Origin: Leptasterias polaris
Lineage: Eukaryota; Echinodermata; Asteroidea; Forcipulatida; Asteriidae
Length of the DNA stretch: 64,000 bases
Reading direction: 5' to 3'
Assembly (NCBI GenBank): GCA_037783415.1
Contig: JAZGTN010000026.1
Coordinates: 1,013,001-1,077,000, forward strand
Shown here piece after piece: positions 10,250 to 23,479 of the stretch. The position numbers and the translations under genes are program-made. The notes below the pieces were generated by a model. The model made no database searches. It was not told the DNA's origin and worked only from the letters and a program-made list of their open reading frames with translations. How positions within the stretch are numbered: the first letter of the stretch is position 1; each line of letters opens with the position of its first letter.

Positions 10250-13200
10250 GCAAAAGAGACAAATACTGCCGTTTCGTAAATTTGATCATTCTTGCAAAAT
10301 GATGATTACATCTAAGGGAAGTTTGACTTCTCAGAAAGAAAAAAAATCAGGTCAGACACATTGAAATTAAGCTTTTAAAAAGCCCATTTGCATTGATAAA
10401 ATTACACAATTAGTACTAAAATGTACATATTATTAAGTTTTAACTGTAGGCAGTACTTACAAATAACATATCATTCCTAAATAATATGTAATTCATAAAA
10501 AATGTGTTTAAGTTTTAATGATACAGTGGTTGAAAGTTAATTATAGTCTGAGGCCCAGAGAGATGATTGGAAACATCTGTTCACCAACTAGCTGGGAGTC
10601 TTTTGATGTCTTGCCGGCAGTTTCTGTGGTTAGAAAATGGGAGATAAGTCCTCGCAAGCCCTCTTAACTGCTTAATTACATGTGGCAAACATGTTTGACA
10701 AGGTGCCGACTTAACTTTTCACAAAACAGGAGCCTCGTTTGATGGATAGCTTCACTTAGTTTGCCAGGTTTCAGAAGATCATGGCCATAATAATTATAAA
10801 CTCGGGTTTTATTGGCAGAATAAGATAATATTTGTAGAGATAGGACATGTTAATTTTGCTTGAAGTGGTGTTAGTTCAACACTTGAGAGTCAATTTGTAT
10901 TACTTTTCACAGCCGGGAATTCGATTCAATTCAAAGTAAAATTTGTTTCCACATAAGTATTCGTTATAAGAAGACACAATACTAGCCTGTACTACAGAAC
11001 AACAAGAAGTAACAAACAAAGACAACCAAACTAAACTGACACAAGTGATTGCATAGTTCAGATACCAGCACAAAGAAAACCAATTCCCTCTTAACATGTG
11101 TGATCAATTGCAGAGGATTGACTGAGACTGTTGACATTAAATCCTTAAAATTGACCCATATTTCCGTTCCATTGAAAATGCTGGTATAGTAGGAATCACA
11201 AAATACTCAAATAATTCAATATAGGGCCTATTGAAGTCTACTTTAAAGTATTTTAAATTCCCTGGTTTATTTGTTTGCATGGTTTAAGACGTTTTGAACG
11301 AATGAGTTAGAATTCTCCACTTAGGATTGAAGGGTGAAGGTCGTTTCACCTAAATAATTGTTCTGAAATTTCATAATATTGCTTGCTTCAAACAGAGAAA
11401 TAATAAATCCTGGAGAATGCTGGGCCACATCAATGGCTGTGCAAGTTCAGTGTGAGGCAAGTGTTTGTTCACAGCCATTTTGGCTGTTGGCAAAATTCAG
11501 CTTTCCCCGTAGTAGACAGGACCAACAGTAATTAAGCTCAGTATTCTCTGTGTTTGATTTCTATGGCTCTGGATATAATGCCAAACTTTTCTTAAAGTCT
11601 TGGGTCACCCTTCCCCTCCCTACCCCCTGTGTTTGCTTACAGTTGCGAATGCCATTTGCAGCTTCCTTCCCCCCAAATCAGTGTTTTCTTTTTCTCTATT
11701 GGGCTCGGTCAAATATGGTAAACATTAATTCCATGGCAAGACATGCATGTCAAGACTGGTGTGCACTTTAGATTTGAAACAACTTAAAGAAGAAGAGAGA
11801 AAAAAGTTTTTAATTCTTTTCCTTATGAGGAAAACTCATTGAAAGTCCTTGCATTACTGAAATGTCTCTGATTATTTCAATCATCAGAGCAATAATAACA
11901 TCCTCAGTCAAAAAATATTTAAAGTTGTATATGATTTTGTAAATTGGTTTCATGGTTGAGGTATTAACATTCAAAGAATTGCTAGTTCTGATTGATGACC
12001 ATTTGTTGTGTACTTGACAACGATCGATTGATTTATTGACATGTAGAGGGGTTCAGTGGCTAATTGATTGACTGATTATACTCCGTTGCTAGATGGTAGA
12101 TTTATTTTCAAAGTACCTGTGTATGCTGTTGTGTGCTCAAACTCAACAAGTCATGCTATGTATGACTATATCACTGCCGATGTACCTCATCCAAGATGGT
12201 TCGATGGCTATCTAAGGACTGTGTATCAACTGGTTCATCGTACTCTCTCTATAATCAGCTTCAAACTCTTTCACCAATAAAGAGAAAGATTAATTGCATT
12301 GTGTCACATTTCTTTCTGGATGCAGCTGGGGAAAACAAATTTCCACTCAAATGTATTGCAATCTTTGTTCTAAGTGGTGAATAACAAGGTAGTGATCAAG
12401 GCTGTAAACTGAAAAGTTTTGATGTTTCGCAGCTGTAAAACTAAAATATTGCACGAGCTTTATAGAGAATATTTTTAACAAAATAATGTTATGGCAAATT
12501 TTATTTTCTGAAGAACTGAGATGTTATCATTGTTGAGTTTCTTGTCTAGCTATCAAACTGTAGTGTATAAATGATAATGAATAAAGGATAGTGAATAATT
12601 ACATACATGTATGAATAAATGCTTCCATACTTTAAATAAATGAATGTATGAAAATCAACCTGTGACGAGTCAGTGTGATGTCTCAAGGAGGAAAACCCTA
12701 GGTGAAGGTTAGTCATTGAGATTGTATTCAAGTCAAGCATTTCGGTACACAGGCATGCAATCTAGTCTGCAGTTTGTCAAAACAGAGGAAAGTGCCAGGC
12801 ACATCGAGACTTTATAGTGTTTTACAATTTTCAGTAGCACAGCAAACCAAAAACGAGGAAATCGGCTGAAAGTTGCATATATACCCGAGTACAATATTTT
12901 ACATGGTTAAATGTATCAATTTAATAAATAAATAAAAAATAGTATAAATTGTTTTTACGAAAACCAGAAACTAATAAAACAACTGTCGCTGCAAATACAG
13001 AAAGCACCCTCACATATATGATCTATGATTTGTTGTGGAAGTTTACCTTTCAACAAAATAAATAACGTGAGCCTAATTATTATATTTCTTTTTAACAGAA
13101 CCATCAAGTTGTACGTGTACGTGCAGTAAACATTTTAAGATGTTATGGCAATGTTTATAAATCTAGTGAGTTCATACGTTGTAATGTTACATATTTTTCC

Positions 13201-13540
13201 GGACCATGGGAATTATCTTTTGCCATTCATTGCAACGTAGGATTTTATGCGGTCAACTCCGTTTAACGTTAAAGTTTAACACGCATATCCCAATGTGTCC
13301 GCGAAATTTCCCATTAATGTAACTTTTGTGCATGCCTATGCTTTGCCCATTATGCCTTGGCTCGGATATGACTCCACCTCTGCCATGGTTTTGTGCAACG
13401 TACATTTGATAATAATGTTTATTCTAGAAGTAAAATATCAGTGAACTTGGCTTATGGATGCAACGTGCAAACGACTAAACTGGTAACCCAACGTCAACGA
13501 CCGACAAACGCGACGCGAACGATTGTAAAGCACCATAAAA
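10250..13540. other. AT-rich intergenic region, no gene seen
   Basis: No open frame with family resemblance, no convincing exon borders and no clear repeat termini. Short frames here lack coding character. Confidence 0.6.
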
Positions 13541-13556
13541 GCACCATGTACAATGA

Positions 13557-13633
13557 TTAGTCTGGTTCCCAGACCCCCAAAATCTCCGACTGGCACATGT
13601 CGTCCGGGAATCTTTGGTCATGGAACCAGACTA
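13557..13633. mobile_element. 77-bp MITE with 7-8 bp target-site duplication
   Basis: Ends TTAGTCTGGTTCC / GGAACCAGACTA are inverted. It is flanked by TACAATGA (13549-13556) and TACAATGC (13634-13641), a target duplication with one mismatch, which suggests an hAT-like mobiliser. Confidence 0.75.
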
Positions 13634-13664
13634 TACAATGCAATCGACCGGGTACGTAGCCTAT

Positions 13665-13785
13665 AGTCAAGGCGCTCGCGGCAAACCCGGATGGTATACA
13701 TCATCACGCAAGAAAAACGACCAGCGCGAGCGGCAATGTCACAAGTTTCGCCGTTTGAGCTAGTCTGTTTTCGAGCGCCTTGACT
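13665..13785. mobile_element. 121-bp MITE with AGTCAAGGCGCTCG termini
   Basis: AGTCAAGGCGCTCG at the left matches CGAGCGCCTTGACT at the right. Lies 30 bp from the preceding element. Confidence 0.75.
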
Positions 13786-14466
13786 AAAGCCTACCGGGTA
13801 CGTCGCATCGATGCGTTGTAGTCGTTTTCATCGTGGGATCGAGGGGAGAAAATGTCATCCGATCCGCACCTACCAAAAGATTCAACGGGGTTCACAAACT
13901 CCCCCCGCGCCTGCTTTTGCATACGTCACAAGAAGTAATAACGGGTGTGTTTTACATAATTTAGTGTGAGGTAAATGAAGACCTATCATTGGCTGAGAGT
14001 CTGTTGTGCGCAGCGCGTATACACACACGTGCACATTTCTATTGGTTGACATCAAAGATGGCATTCAACAATGCGATGGGTCTAATGGGTCATTCAATAA
14101 GCGCTATATACTCTCATGTTGTTATGGGGCCGTAATTAGTGTTGATAAAAGCTTGCCAAATTATTTAAAAAAACTATATTTGTAGAAAACCGTGGACATC
14201 ATTGGTTAAGGTTGACCCAGTGATTGCTCAAACAATCACGTCTAATGAATTTGAGCAACAATTTCTAAAAAGATAAATGTCTACTTGTTGCGGTTAAAAA
14301 TATTAGAATGTTGCTCGATTGTGTAGCAGTTCGTAGTATCTAGGTTATAATTTGAGTTTTGTTTTCTTATTTCAGTGTTAAATTCTTTGCTTCCATTTCA
14401 TTTCCTAAGTAATGCAACTAATATTAATAAAGTATAACTATCATCTCTTGTCGCCTCGATTTTTTT

Positions 14467-14978
14467 AACAGTCTACTGCACTGTATCCCTGATTCACAAA
14501 CTGCAAAACTACAACGCATTCAGAATGCTGCAGCCAGACTCATCGTCCCGCTCATCGTCCCGGCAGCATATAACTCCTATTCTTCGCACCCTCCATTGGT
14601 TACCTGTCAAAAAGCGCATCATTTTCAAGATCCTACTCCTCACATACAAAGACTCGGCACCAGCATACCTTCGGGAACTCATTCAATTGTATCAACCACC
14701 ACGCACCCTCCGTTCTAGCTCAACATTGCTAATACACCAGTCACTCGCACTAAGACTTACGGACATCGGTCATTCATGCATTCATCACCTTCTCTTTGGA
14801 ACTCTCTTCCACATCACATCAAAACTGCAAGAACTCAAACTGTATTTAAATCGTTCCTTAAAAGTTACCTGCTTGTTTAATTGCCTGTATTCTTGTATTT
14901 TGTTTAACTGCCATTATTGATGTAAAGCGCATCGAGACTTTTGTGTGATGCGCTATATAAGTACTGTGCTATTAGATA
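14467..14978 (+). pseudogene. 3' end of an L2/CR1-type non-LTR retrotransposon (decayed ORF2 tail)
   Basis: Three short blocks in different frames resemble the C-terminus of L2/CR1-clade reverse-transcriptase proteins: LQRIQNAAARLIV, then TPILRTLHWLPVKKRI..FKILLLTYK, then SLWNSLPHHIK..FKSFLKSYL before a TAA at 14878-14880. The change of frame between blocks shows at least two frameshifts. The 3' tail 'GTAAAGCGCATCGAGACTTT' and 'GCGCTATATAAGTA' is typical of these elements. Endonuclease and catalytic RT parts are absent. Confidence 0.88.
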
Positions 14979-15183
14979 TTTTTTTCTTAGAATTGAAACT
15001 ATTTTTGGTGGTTATTTCAAAACAAATTTTGTCGGAGGCCATGCGTGCCTTAAGAAACATGTCTTCAATTTAACTGGGGATGGGCCTACATGCAAATGAG
15101 CCGCACTGTCCTTTAAAATGTGCTTACTATGTTTAGGGAAAGTGAATTAAAATCCATCTATACATGGATCAAGACTGATTGCC

Positions 15184-15782
15184 TTAAAGAGGCACTATCG
15201 TCATGATCATAGCAGGCATGTGGGTCTGTGCATGAAATTATGAACTCTCATAGCAAGCGCGCCCTCCTTCATATTCGTTAGCTATGTTTGGAGGGGGCAC
15301 CATACTAAAAGGGACAACCGTGCGCCAAGCTCATTATCATAATTTGTAAACCCACAACTTATTTTTAATTATAACGTTTTGGGGGTCACGCAATTAATAG
15401 ATTGTGTAATTATACGAATCTATCACAACCTGGGTGTTTTGTGTTTCAATATTTGGGGAGACTTGATAAATGTAGGCGTTTAAGTTGGCCCTATTTTACT
15501 TGGCAAGTGGAGAAGTGCTTCACGAAAACTGGCAGCAAGTCGGTTTGGAAAAAGTTCATTTTCCGTGGTGCCAAAAATTGAAAAGAATTCTGAAGTTTAG
15601 TTGTCCGAAAATATGTCTGAGTGGTTTTCAAGAGGCTGAGAGACTTACACGATTTTTTGAGTATTTTTGAATATTTATCATTTAGCATTGGTTCCTATGG
15701 GAGATTATTTAGTGTGGTGCGCCCTGATATTTCCACGTACAGCCAGAGGCCTGCTTTGATCATGACGACAGTGCCCCTTTAA
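15184..15782. mobile_element. TTAA-flanked MITE with 30-bp terminal inverted repeats
   Basis: TTAA target duplications at 15184-15187 and 15779-15782 flank a 591-bp element. Left end AGAGGCACTATCGTCATGAT..., right end reversed AGGGGCACTGTCGTCATGAT..., agree at 27 of 30 positions by eye. The TTAA target indicates piggyBac- or Kolobok-type mobilisation. No transposase remnant seen inside. Confidence 0.88.
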
Positions 15783-16114
15783 AGACCCCCTCTTCAAATC
15801 AACTTGAACAGACCTGAATCTGAGCTGGTGTTTTAGAATTCCATCTCCAGCTAGTCAACAAAACTACCCAAATGTGAATGATGAAAGTTTGTATCCAAGT
15901 TTGTTCTTGTACTTTGTCCCCGAAGACAAGCAACTCTCTCAAAAAAGAAGCAAATTCTGATAACAAATTCTGATAACAGTATTTGACTTCGAAAATGTTT
16001 TTCCTTTGTAACTGTGATAATCTTATTTAAACAAACTCAAAAATTGGGTCATTACCTAGGTTAGCTAATACCAAGGTCACGTGAGTAATACAAACAGTCT
16101 GCAAGAGTTAGGTC

Positions 16115-16500
16115 AACCTTTTTGGTCATAAATCAGGGCCCAATAATTTCCTGCTTAGCAGAATAATGAGCAGGATACCAGTCACAAATGGTACATGTGA
16201 CATGGTATTTTGGCTGGCAACCAACCTCATTCAAGTAAGCATAATTTGTGTGTTTAGCTTATTTTTGTGTGTGTGCTAAGGCAGCTGTATGGATTTAGGC
16301 CTCGATTGTATTTTCAAGAGTTGGTGGATTTTTGTTTTAAATGAATAACAAGTTTAAGCAGCTCTATGAAATTGGACACAGGGCCCAATTTCTGGGCCCT
16401 GCTTACCACATAATTCGAGCCATGTAACGTGCATGATTTTGGGGGGACATAAGCACCGAATTTCTCAGTAAGCAGAGCAATGAAATTGGACCCATTTGTT
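16115..16500. repeat. Degenerate copies of the 'CCCAATTTCAT' MITE family
   Basis: Contains 'GGGCCCAATAATTTCCTGCT', 'GGGCCCAATTTCTGGGCCCT' and 'AGCAATGAAATTGGACCC'-type ends related to the intact element at 27977-28258. Confidence 0.55.
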
Positions 16501-16576
16501 GCTCGATATGGGGCATGGTGGTACCCCCTCTATTGTCTTCATTGTGTGCTAAATAATCTCAGGTACACTTTTGAGG

Positions 16577-18090
16577 ATTTTAGGGGGGGGGGGGTACTTC
16601 TGTACAAGAGGAAAATAGTGTGTTAGTAGTAAGGGAGTATATGGGGGAGGTATCCTCTACACCTAAAGCAGGCTTGGTATCTTGTGAAGGCACTCAGAAC
16701 CCAGTACCCACATAATGGCTCCCCCAATCAGTGGGTGGCTGTTGGGCAACTTATCCGTGAAAACATGTGCCTCAAAGGCCTTCAAATTTAATTGTAAACA
16801 ACATTGTGTGCCAACACACAAATAAAATAAAGGGCTAGGACATGTTAAATGTTTGAGCCCAGATTCGTCTTTGAAAGACCCTCATTGGCAGGTGCACCAG
16901 CGCAGCCCACTGAATGCAGAAATCATTGCCCCCCCCCCCCCCCCTTCCATATCACCACCACAAACCGAATCAGGGAAATGATTTATCTTTATGCATTTGT
17001 TTAAACCATTTTTGGGGGTCAAAACGCGACAGGAAGAAAGTACATTCAGATTTATTGCGGAGCTTATTTGAGCTCATATTGAACTGACCCCCACCCCCAC
17101 TTTCTACATACGCACTTAAAGGGGCCCATTGCCTTCAAATCTCTCAATATTTTTGAACTACTCCTTATCCTTTATAAGAGTTGTTCATGCACAAAACACC
17201 TACAGTTTGTTGTAATTAGCGAGTTGCGATTACAAAACATAAATTTACGTGATGAAATACAACCAGCGGAACATTACTGTCCGTCAATTTGCGGACCGTG
17301 TTCTGTCATGAAATTACACAAAAAAACACACAACTTCATGGGATTTTTGTGTGAATCAATATATATTCTGTCCTTAAAATATCTTTCCAATCATATTAAT
17401 TTCAAAACAACACTTGTTTAGAGCCCCAAGCGCCCAATACAGCAAGGTGCCACCTTCAATATTATAAGTAATACGAAGTCTGCTTGGGAAAAGCTTCTGC
17501 TGATGAAATAAATCATTATAAGTCAACAGCTGTAAAACTTTTGACAAAAGTTCGGTAAATTGGTTAAGACAAAAAGACAATCATTGAGTAACAAATATTG
17601 AATACACCCCCCACCAACCATACAGATTCCCCCCCCCCCCCCCCTGTTCACAATGGATATACATTTCCAGTTATTAACCACCAAAGGTATAGGATTAGCT
17701 CAAAGAAAATTGACAATGAAAAGTTAATGCCGAAGCTATGACGGCCATTGCCGAAGCTATGACGGCCATTGCCGAAGCTATGACAACCATTGCCGAAGTT
17801 GTTGGCATTTCTATTCACAAAGCTTTGTATGTATTTATGTAAATAATACCATATTGCATGATCTTCCCTAAAATATGCAACAGCATATTTCTGGCAAATT
17901 ATCTGTTGTTTGTGTTTGCTTTTTTATTACACAATATATTAATTTACGCGATGAAAACTTTGGGGGGGGGGGGGGGGGGGGCGGGGAAGGATACCCATGT
18001 CGGTGGGCACGGATATCCATGGGAAGGCGGGGGTGGGGGGCTTAGTATTTTCCTATCCACTCTATTTGTGCCGGGGGGGGGGGGGGGTGA
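16577..18090. repeat. Cluster of poly-G/poly-C tracts
   Basis: Long G or C runs occur near 16583, 16930 (C), 17630 (C), 17962 (about 20 G), and 18075 (about 13 G). The stretch 17960-18090 is strongly G-rich on the plus strand. Potential G-quadruplex region and a source of assembly error. Confidence 0.8.
17729..17805. repeat. 21-bp minisatellite, three and a half units
   Basis: Units GCCGAAGCTATGACGGCCATT at 17729, 17750 and 17771, the third with AACC for GGCC, then a partial unit. Confidence 0.9.
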
Positions 18091-18829
18091 TCAAGTTAGG
18101 GTGACCTCTCACACTCAAGTCCCTGTTTTTGTTGTTTTAAAATGTAACATAAATATATGAATAACTAAACAAATACAGGTAAATACATTGACATAAACAA
18201 ATTAGAATGGCTAGAGTGAAGCTTTTCTTTTAAACAAAAGAGCGTAAACAATAAAAGACAACACATGGCCCCGAGTTTTTTTTTCTGCGAATATCAGTGA
18301 CTGTTTTTAATATCCTCTTGGTTAACACCAACAGTCCTCCATTTGCACAAGATACCAATATATTAAACAAACAAAAAAGTCGGCAGTCAGAGATGCATTT
18401 AAAAACCCTTCGCACCGCTGAATGCACTTGGCTCACTCTCACTATGATAACGGCTTATCTGAAACAAGCGGATCAGACCAGTGGCTTTGCACTTTAGACG
18501 GGTGCCCTTCACACATTCTCATTCTATGAGAATGCATGGGCTACGAGTGCCACTCACAAGCCATAGCCAAATGAAAATCCATTTCAAATGGTTTGAGTTT
18601 CGGCTTTGACTTGTGAATGGTAGTTTGACTTATTCTTCTGTGTATTCAATATGAACATGGACAGGCACCAGTCTAAAGTGTTCGACACTGGCTTAGGGTC
18701 CTCTTGATTCAGACCTGACCTTGTCTTAAGATAATTAAGGAAGAAGACAATTGTATGAATGCCTCATCTTGTATTATAAGAAGTTTAACGGCTCAGCTGA
18801 GTTTAATACCTGATAACCAGGAAAAATAA

Positions 18830-19020
18830 GTCTAGACCTCTATCATGTTGCCACCATCTTGGACATACTCCCTGTATCCAATAACAGTAATGTATGCTAA
18901 CATTCATTGCACAAAAAGGCACCAGACTATTTCTCCTTCCGGCCTCAGTTTGGTTACATTGATTTGAATGGAAGAATATCAAGATGGCCGCACCGTGATA
19001 AAGGTGTATAGGGGCGAGGG
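18830..19020. mobile_element. MITE with 'CACCATCTTG' inverted ends
   Basis: Left GTCTAGACCTCTATCATGTT..CACCATCTTGG and right AAGATGGCCGCACCGTGATA..GGTGTATAGGGG are imperfect reverse complements. A solo end of the same family is at about 47968-48005. Confidence 0.6.
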
Positions 19021-20189
19021 ATCTGAGTTCTTTCTAAGTATCCTGTAAAATTACATGCCCTCCTACTTCCAAACTCGGCTAAAAACTGCTTGAAATAGTT
19101 TTCTGGAAAACCCTTTTTTTTAATACAAATACTTGGTACAAAAAACCTGCATTCCCTGCTGGCCCACAAATGGCATAGCCTTTTTTTCTTAGCAATTAAA
19201 TCTTGTAATTGAATATTAATGAAGCCTTTCTCAGATTCAAATTTGTTGGTGAAAATTTACCTCTTTCTGTAAAACTACCTTATTTCAAAGGTTGTTGTTT
19301 CTAACAAGGTTTTATAATACCAAACAGTTCCTTTTTATGGTCATTAATTTTTGGAGTTATTACCAAAGTCGGGCCATTGTGTCACATTCCAAATGTTAAT
19401 TCAAGTTTGACAGGCTATTGTACTATAAACTACAAAATGCAACAGGATTTAGCCGAGCTAGAGGACTGGAATAGCCCAATATTATCTATCCATACAACCT
19501 CTAACCAGGAGGTAACCCCTCTACAAAGATCAGAGCGTTTGGTAGTGTTCTAATATATGTGAAGTGATCAGACTGAGTTGTGTTTGTCAGATGTCCCAGG
19601 CACTTTTTACAAAATAAAATTGGCATGTATATTTTTCCTGTTACCTATTTTTCCAGTATTTCTATAAAATATTTTTTTGACACATTGGTTGAAAGTCTGT
19701 CCAAGAACGTTGCAACAAATCGAGCTCATCTTGGCACAGAGCTAAGTTTGACTCGAGATGGGTACAAAGATGTACACTAATGATTATGTTTTTGTTTTTC
19801 CTTACACAAAAATATGGGCGAAGTAAACACTCTTAGTATGTAAAGATTGTGCATAAAGGTTTCTCCCGAAACATAATTGACCACTCATAAAATGGGTAAG
19901 GTATTCTAACACATAGATGTTACCCGAGGCCAACCTTGGGGTCGGCCATCGTAAGTCTTATTCCCAGAATACAAGAGGTTTTGTACATGTTTACGCCCAT
20001 TATAGTAACCAGACAATGTTTGCACAGGCAACCTTGCTTTCAAACCGCTGTAATACTAAAGGGAAAAAGCTACATCCTTTTTTGCAGTCTTGATTGACGA
20101 TGTTTGTTTTGTTAATATAGTCGCCGATATTGCAACTCGAATTACTTGAGAAGAGATTCTGGTATCAAACAAACAGTTTTGATCCAAAA

Positions 20190-20265
20190 TCATAGACTAA
20201 TCCCACCGAGTAAGTAGATGTTGCGCCCTCTACCGGTAACTCGTACAAAAAACTAGCATTGCCAA
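20190..20265. repeat. Short dispersed repeat with 'GCGCCCTCTACCGG' core
   Basis: The block 'AGTAGATGTTGCGCCCTCTA' followed by CCGGTAACT and 'AAAACTAGCATTGCC' recurs at 31600-31670. Read in reverse the core (CCGGTAGAGGGCGCA) resembles a CTCF-type motif. Confidence 0.7.
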
Positions 20266-21262
20266 TCAAGACTACAATTTTTGTTGTTGTCAGTAATAAA
20301 ATTTCTGACTCCTGAGCATCATGCAAGATGTCAGAATCACATGCCATCTTTTGCTTTTACCACAACCAATGTCAATTCTTGAACAGCACTCTTTGTAGCT
20401 TAAACAAAACTTGATATACGCCCTGATCCAACAATTGGTCCAATTCAACAATAATATTGAAACCGTGAACAGATTACAAACATGAAAAAAACTCTGATGA
20501 TGTGCTGCAACCATTCAAAGACAGGGCATTTTGATATGAACGGAGTGACAATTAATGGTGCGAACCACTTGTACAATGTGTAAAATCATAACAGTACAAT
20601 ACAATACCACTACAGTACAGTGTATGGATGAAATGGACAAACTGTTAACCCAAAAGGAAGGGAAGGTTCATCATAAAATATTTCAACAAAATTTTAATTG
20701 AAGTTGAGTGTTCCATAATGAAATAACTCCCGCTTCAGACATGCTTCAGAGTCGCCCTGAAAAAATTTATTGAATAAGCACATAAAAAGTTTGACGTCTG
20801 AAACAGTAGCGACTGGACACGCTGGAAGTCAAAAGATTGTCTGTTTCAGTCGTTCGGAACGACGCTGGAGCGCCTTGGTTTCAGATGTTGATCTTGTCAT
20901 GAGCCGAACCTAATGTGAATGTTATGTCAAGTTCGCCTTTCTGAAACCAAAATTTATTTATGTCGACCTAGAGTCCCTCCTAATCCATTTGGTTTGACGC
21001 CACTTTCGAGCCCCTGCCTGAACCCAGTGTAATTTGCCCAATTCATAAGTGCGTTCATTTGACACACTAATGTAAAATCATTTCCTGATATTCAGATTGA
21101 AGTAGTTTAGGGATACAATGAAATTAAGGCCACATAAGATTAATCAATACGAGGGAACATTGAGCACCAATAAAAAGTCAATCCAGATTTGTTCAAGCAA
21201 TTTCTTTGCTCACATGATTAACAAGTAAATCACCAAGAGACCATTTAAAAGTGAAGCCCTTG

Positions 21263-21277
21263 CCACTAGAGGGCGCT
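21263..21277 (+). promoter_or_regulatory. CTCF-like motif CCACTAGAGGGCGCT
   Basis: Close to the vertebrate CTCF core CCASYAGRKGGC. Lies in the intergenic space between SLC10 and CNOT3. Binding is not shown; similar cores occur inside mobile elements nearby. Confidence 0.4.
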
Positions 21278-22627
21278 GCAAAATCTCCAATGAACTGCAA
21301 TCTTTGGCTATGGCTAGAGTTGGATTGCTGCATATATCCACACTTCAACCTTACTGATATGGCTACCATTTACAGCCAAAGCCAGACAATCAAGTCATAG
21401 ACAATTACATTCATCCTCAGCTTGGCCACAGGTCTAGTTTCCCTAATATAGGCCCTTTTAAAAACAATGCTTTTTGATCCAGCTTAGGCTCTGTGCATCT
21501 TATTGAAGTCCTGTATCAGCATGCATTCTCATCTGACACAGCACTAGCCAAAGCCGAAAGCCATGTTTTGAAAAAGATCATAGGTCACAAGCAAGAACAA
21601 AAGCCATAGCCACAACCAGATCAAATACCAAAGCCAGTGCTAAAGCCACAGTAAGCCAACACATAGCCAGAGCCATTGCTGAAGTGACAGCTCAAGCAAA
21701 AGCCAAAGAAAGTTGCAGGATTTGACCCAATGGCAAGGAAAGGCCTCTAAAGCCATAAAGTTATTTCAGTTTAATGTGGGATATCGGTACGGTTGCATAA
21801 ATACATAGCACCACTTCATAGTCACTCAGCTGAATCAATGAAATACAGAAGTATCATCCACCCTTTATATGAAACAAACAAACTCCTAATGTTCCATTCC
21901 AAAGATTTACACCACATAAATTTGGGAAACTTTTAAGAAGAGAGGATTTTAAACATGGATTTTGTTGGGTTGTTTTCGCTGTGGAACTTTTCCAGGACGA
22001 TTTAACATATTACACTTTGTAAACAAAACAGAAGATCATCTAATATCTTTTGTTCATCTTTTGTTCATATTTCATATCTTCATTAAAAAATGATTCACCA
22101 AAGTATACAATAAACAAAAAACAATAATGGCTCATTGTAAAAAAAAAAGAAAATCAAAATTCCCATCAGATTTAGTGCCTATTTCAATACTGTACCTTCC
22201 AACAAATTTCAGACCACTTATGAATGTCTTATGTTTTATAAATAAAAAATTTTAACATCAAAAAATAGTTCTGAATAACCCCTGGTTTGATGTTGGAAAG
22301 CATTTAGTTTATCATAAAAAGTTTTTTTTTAACAAAATGCTATACACACTATACAAGTTAGACAAATAGGGCAAAATATCAACAACAATTTACAAACAAT
22401 AGAAATACTTAGTAAAAGCTACTCTTACTGGGAATTTGTCCTGCAAATAATAAAATAAAAACGAAGAAGACAAAATAAAAGATAGAAAAAAAAAGGTGAA
22501 TACTGATCTAAATTTGAATGATTGCAGCACTGAACGTCTATTCAGATAAACTTGTTGCGATGATTTACTGGTTGTATTCACACACACAATAAGGATAATT
22601 ACCCACTGTTTTTCTTGCGCATTTTTA

Positions 22628-22870
22628 TTAATTGTGGTGACCATCCTCAACAGAGGGCTCCCACAAGTAGTTGGTGCACAGCTGCGTATTGAGAGAGTAG
22701 CAACATGGAAGGACCAGTTTTCTTTGGTCACGTGGTTGCTTGACGCACTTTTGGTCCAAATGCAGCACAACCCAATGCGCAGTCTGGTCTGGCCTGGCAC
22801 CCTGTCTGTGCTTGTACATTTTTTTGACTGAAAATGGCGACAAATCGCAGGTTGTCAGCAACTCCCTCAA
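22628..22870 (-). other. Unassigned 80-codon open frame ending on an AATAAA
   Basis: On the minus strand a frame from 22870 to 22628 contains LPCCYSLNTQLC and YLWEPSVEDGHHN, then TAA immediately overlapping AATAAA. It lies in DNA richer in G+C than its surroundings and about 2.4 kb past the CNOT3 stop on the same strand. I recognise no family. It could be a terminal exon, part of a long CNOT3 3' region, or chance. Confidence 0.2.
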
Positions 22871-22906
22871 AACACAGCTCTGAGTTGGTGACCGTTTGCT
22901 ATCGGA

Positions 22907-23374
22907 TTGTCTTATAAATCACTGGGTGAGGTCTCATGTAGCCTTTGTACTATTCAAGATGCATTCTTCACTGAAGGTGCAACATTGTCTTATAAATCAC
23001 TGGGTGGGGTCTCATGTAGCCTTTGTACTATTCAAGATGCATTCTTCACTGAAGGTGCAACATTGTCTTATAAATCACTGGGTGGGGTCTCATGTAGCCT
23101 TTGTACTATTCAAGATGCATTCTTCACTGAAGGTGCAACATTGTCTTATAAATCACTGGGTGGGGTCTCATGTAGCCTTTGTACTATTCAAGATGCATTC
23201 TTCACTGAAGGTGCAACATTGTCTTATAAATCACTGGGTGAGGTCTCATGTAGCCTTTGTACTATTCAAGATGCATTCTTCACTGAAGGTGCAACATTGT
23301 CTTATAAATCACTGGGTGAGGTCTCATGTAGCCTTTGTACTATTCAAGATGCATTCTTCACTGAAGGTGCAACA
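22907..23374. repeat. 78-bp minisatellite, six near-identical units
   Basis: Units start at 22907, 22985, 23063, 23141, 23219 and 23297 with TTGTCTTATAAATCACTGGG. Units 1, 5 and 6 have GTGAGG; units 2, 3 and 4 have GTGGGG; otherwise they look identical. Because 78 is a multiple of 3, two plus-strand frames stay open through all six units, but nothing else supports coding. Confidence 0.97.
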
Positions 23375-23479
23375 TTGGTAGACGCCAAGTCCAATTGAAA
23401 CATTAGTTGGGAACCAGTGTCAAGAATGTCAACTTCATGAAATGTTGGCAGGTAACCTGTTACAACTGAGCAATACCGT

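Larger units (their letters stand above)
19100..22620. other. Intergenic region, no gene seen
   Basis: AT-rich DNA with scattered repeat fragments and an AGCCAAAGCC-type cryptic repeat at about 21540-21730. No supported exon. Confidence 0.55.

Noticed and set aside
14525..14920. 131-codon frame taken as an intact gene
   Set aside because: Only its middle part matches the L2/CR1 reverse-transcriptase tail; the neighbouring conserved blocks are in other frames, so it is a decayed retrotransposon.
22896..23398. Two overlapping plus-strand frames of about 161 and 163 codons made of 26-residue repeats
   Set aside because: They are the consequence of a 78-bp minisatellite whose unit is a multiple of three. 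No start context, splice sites or family match.
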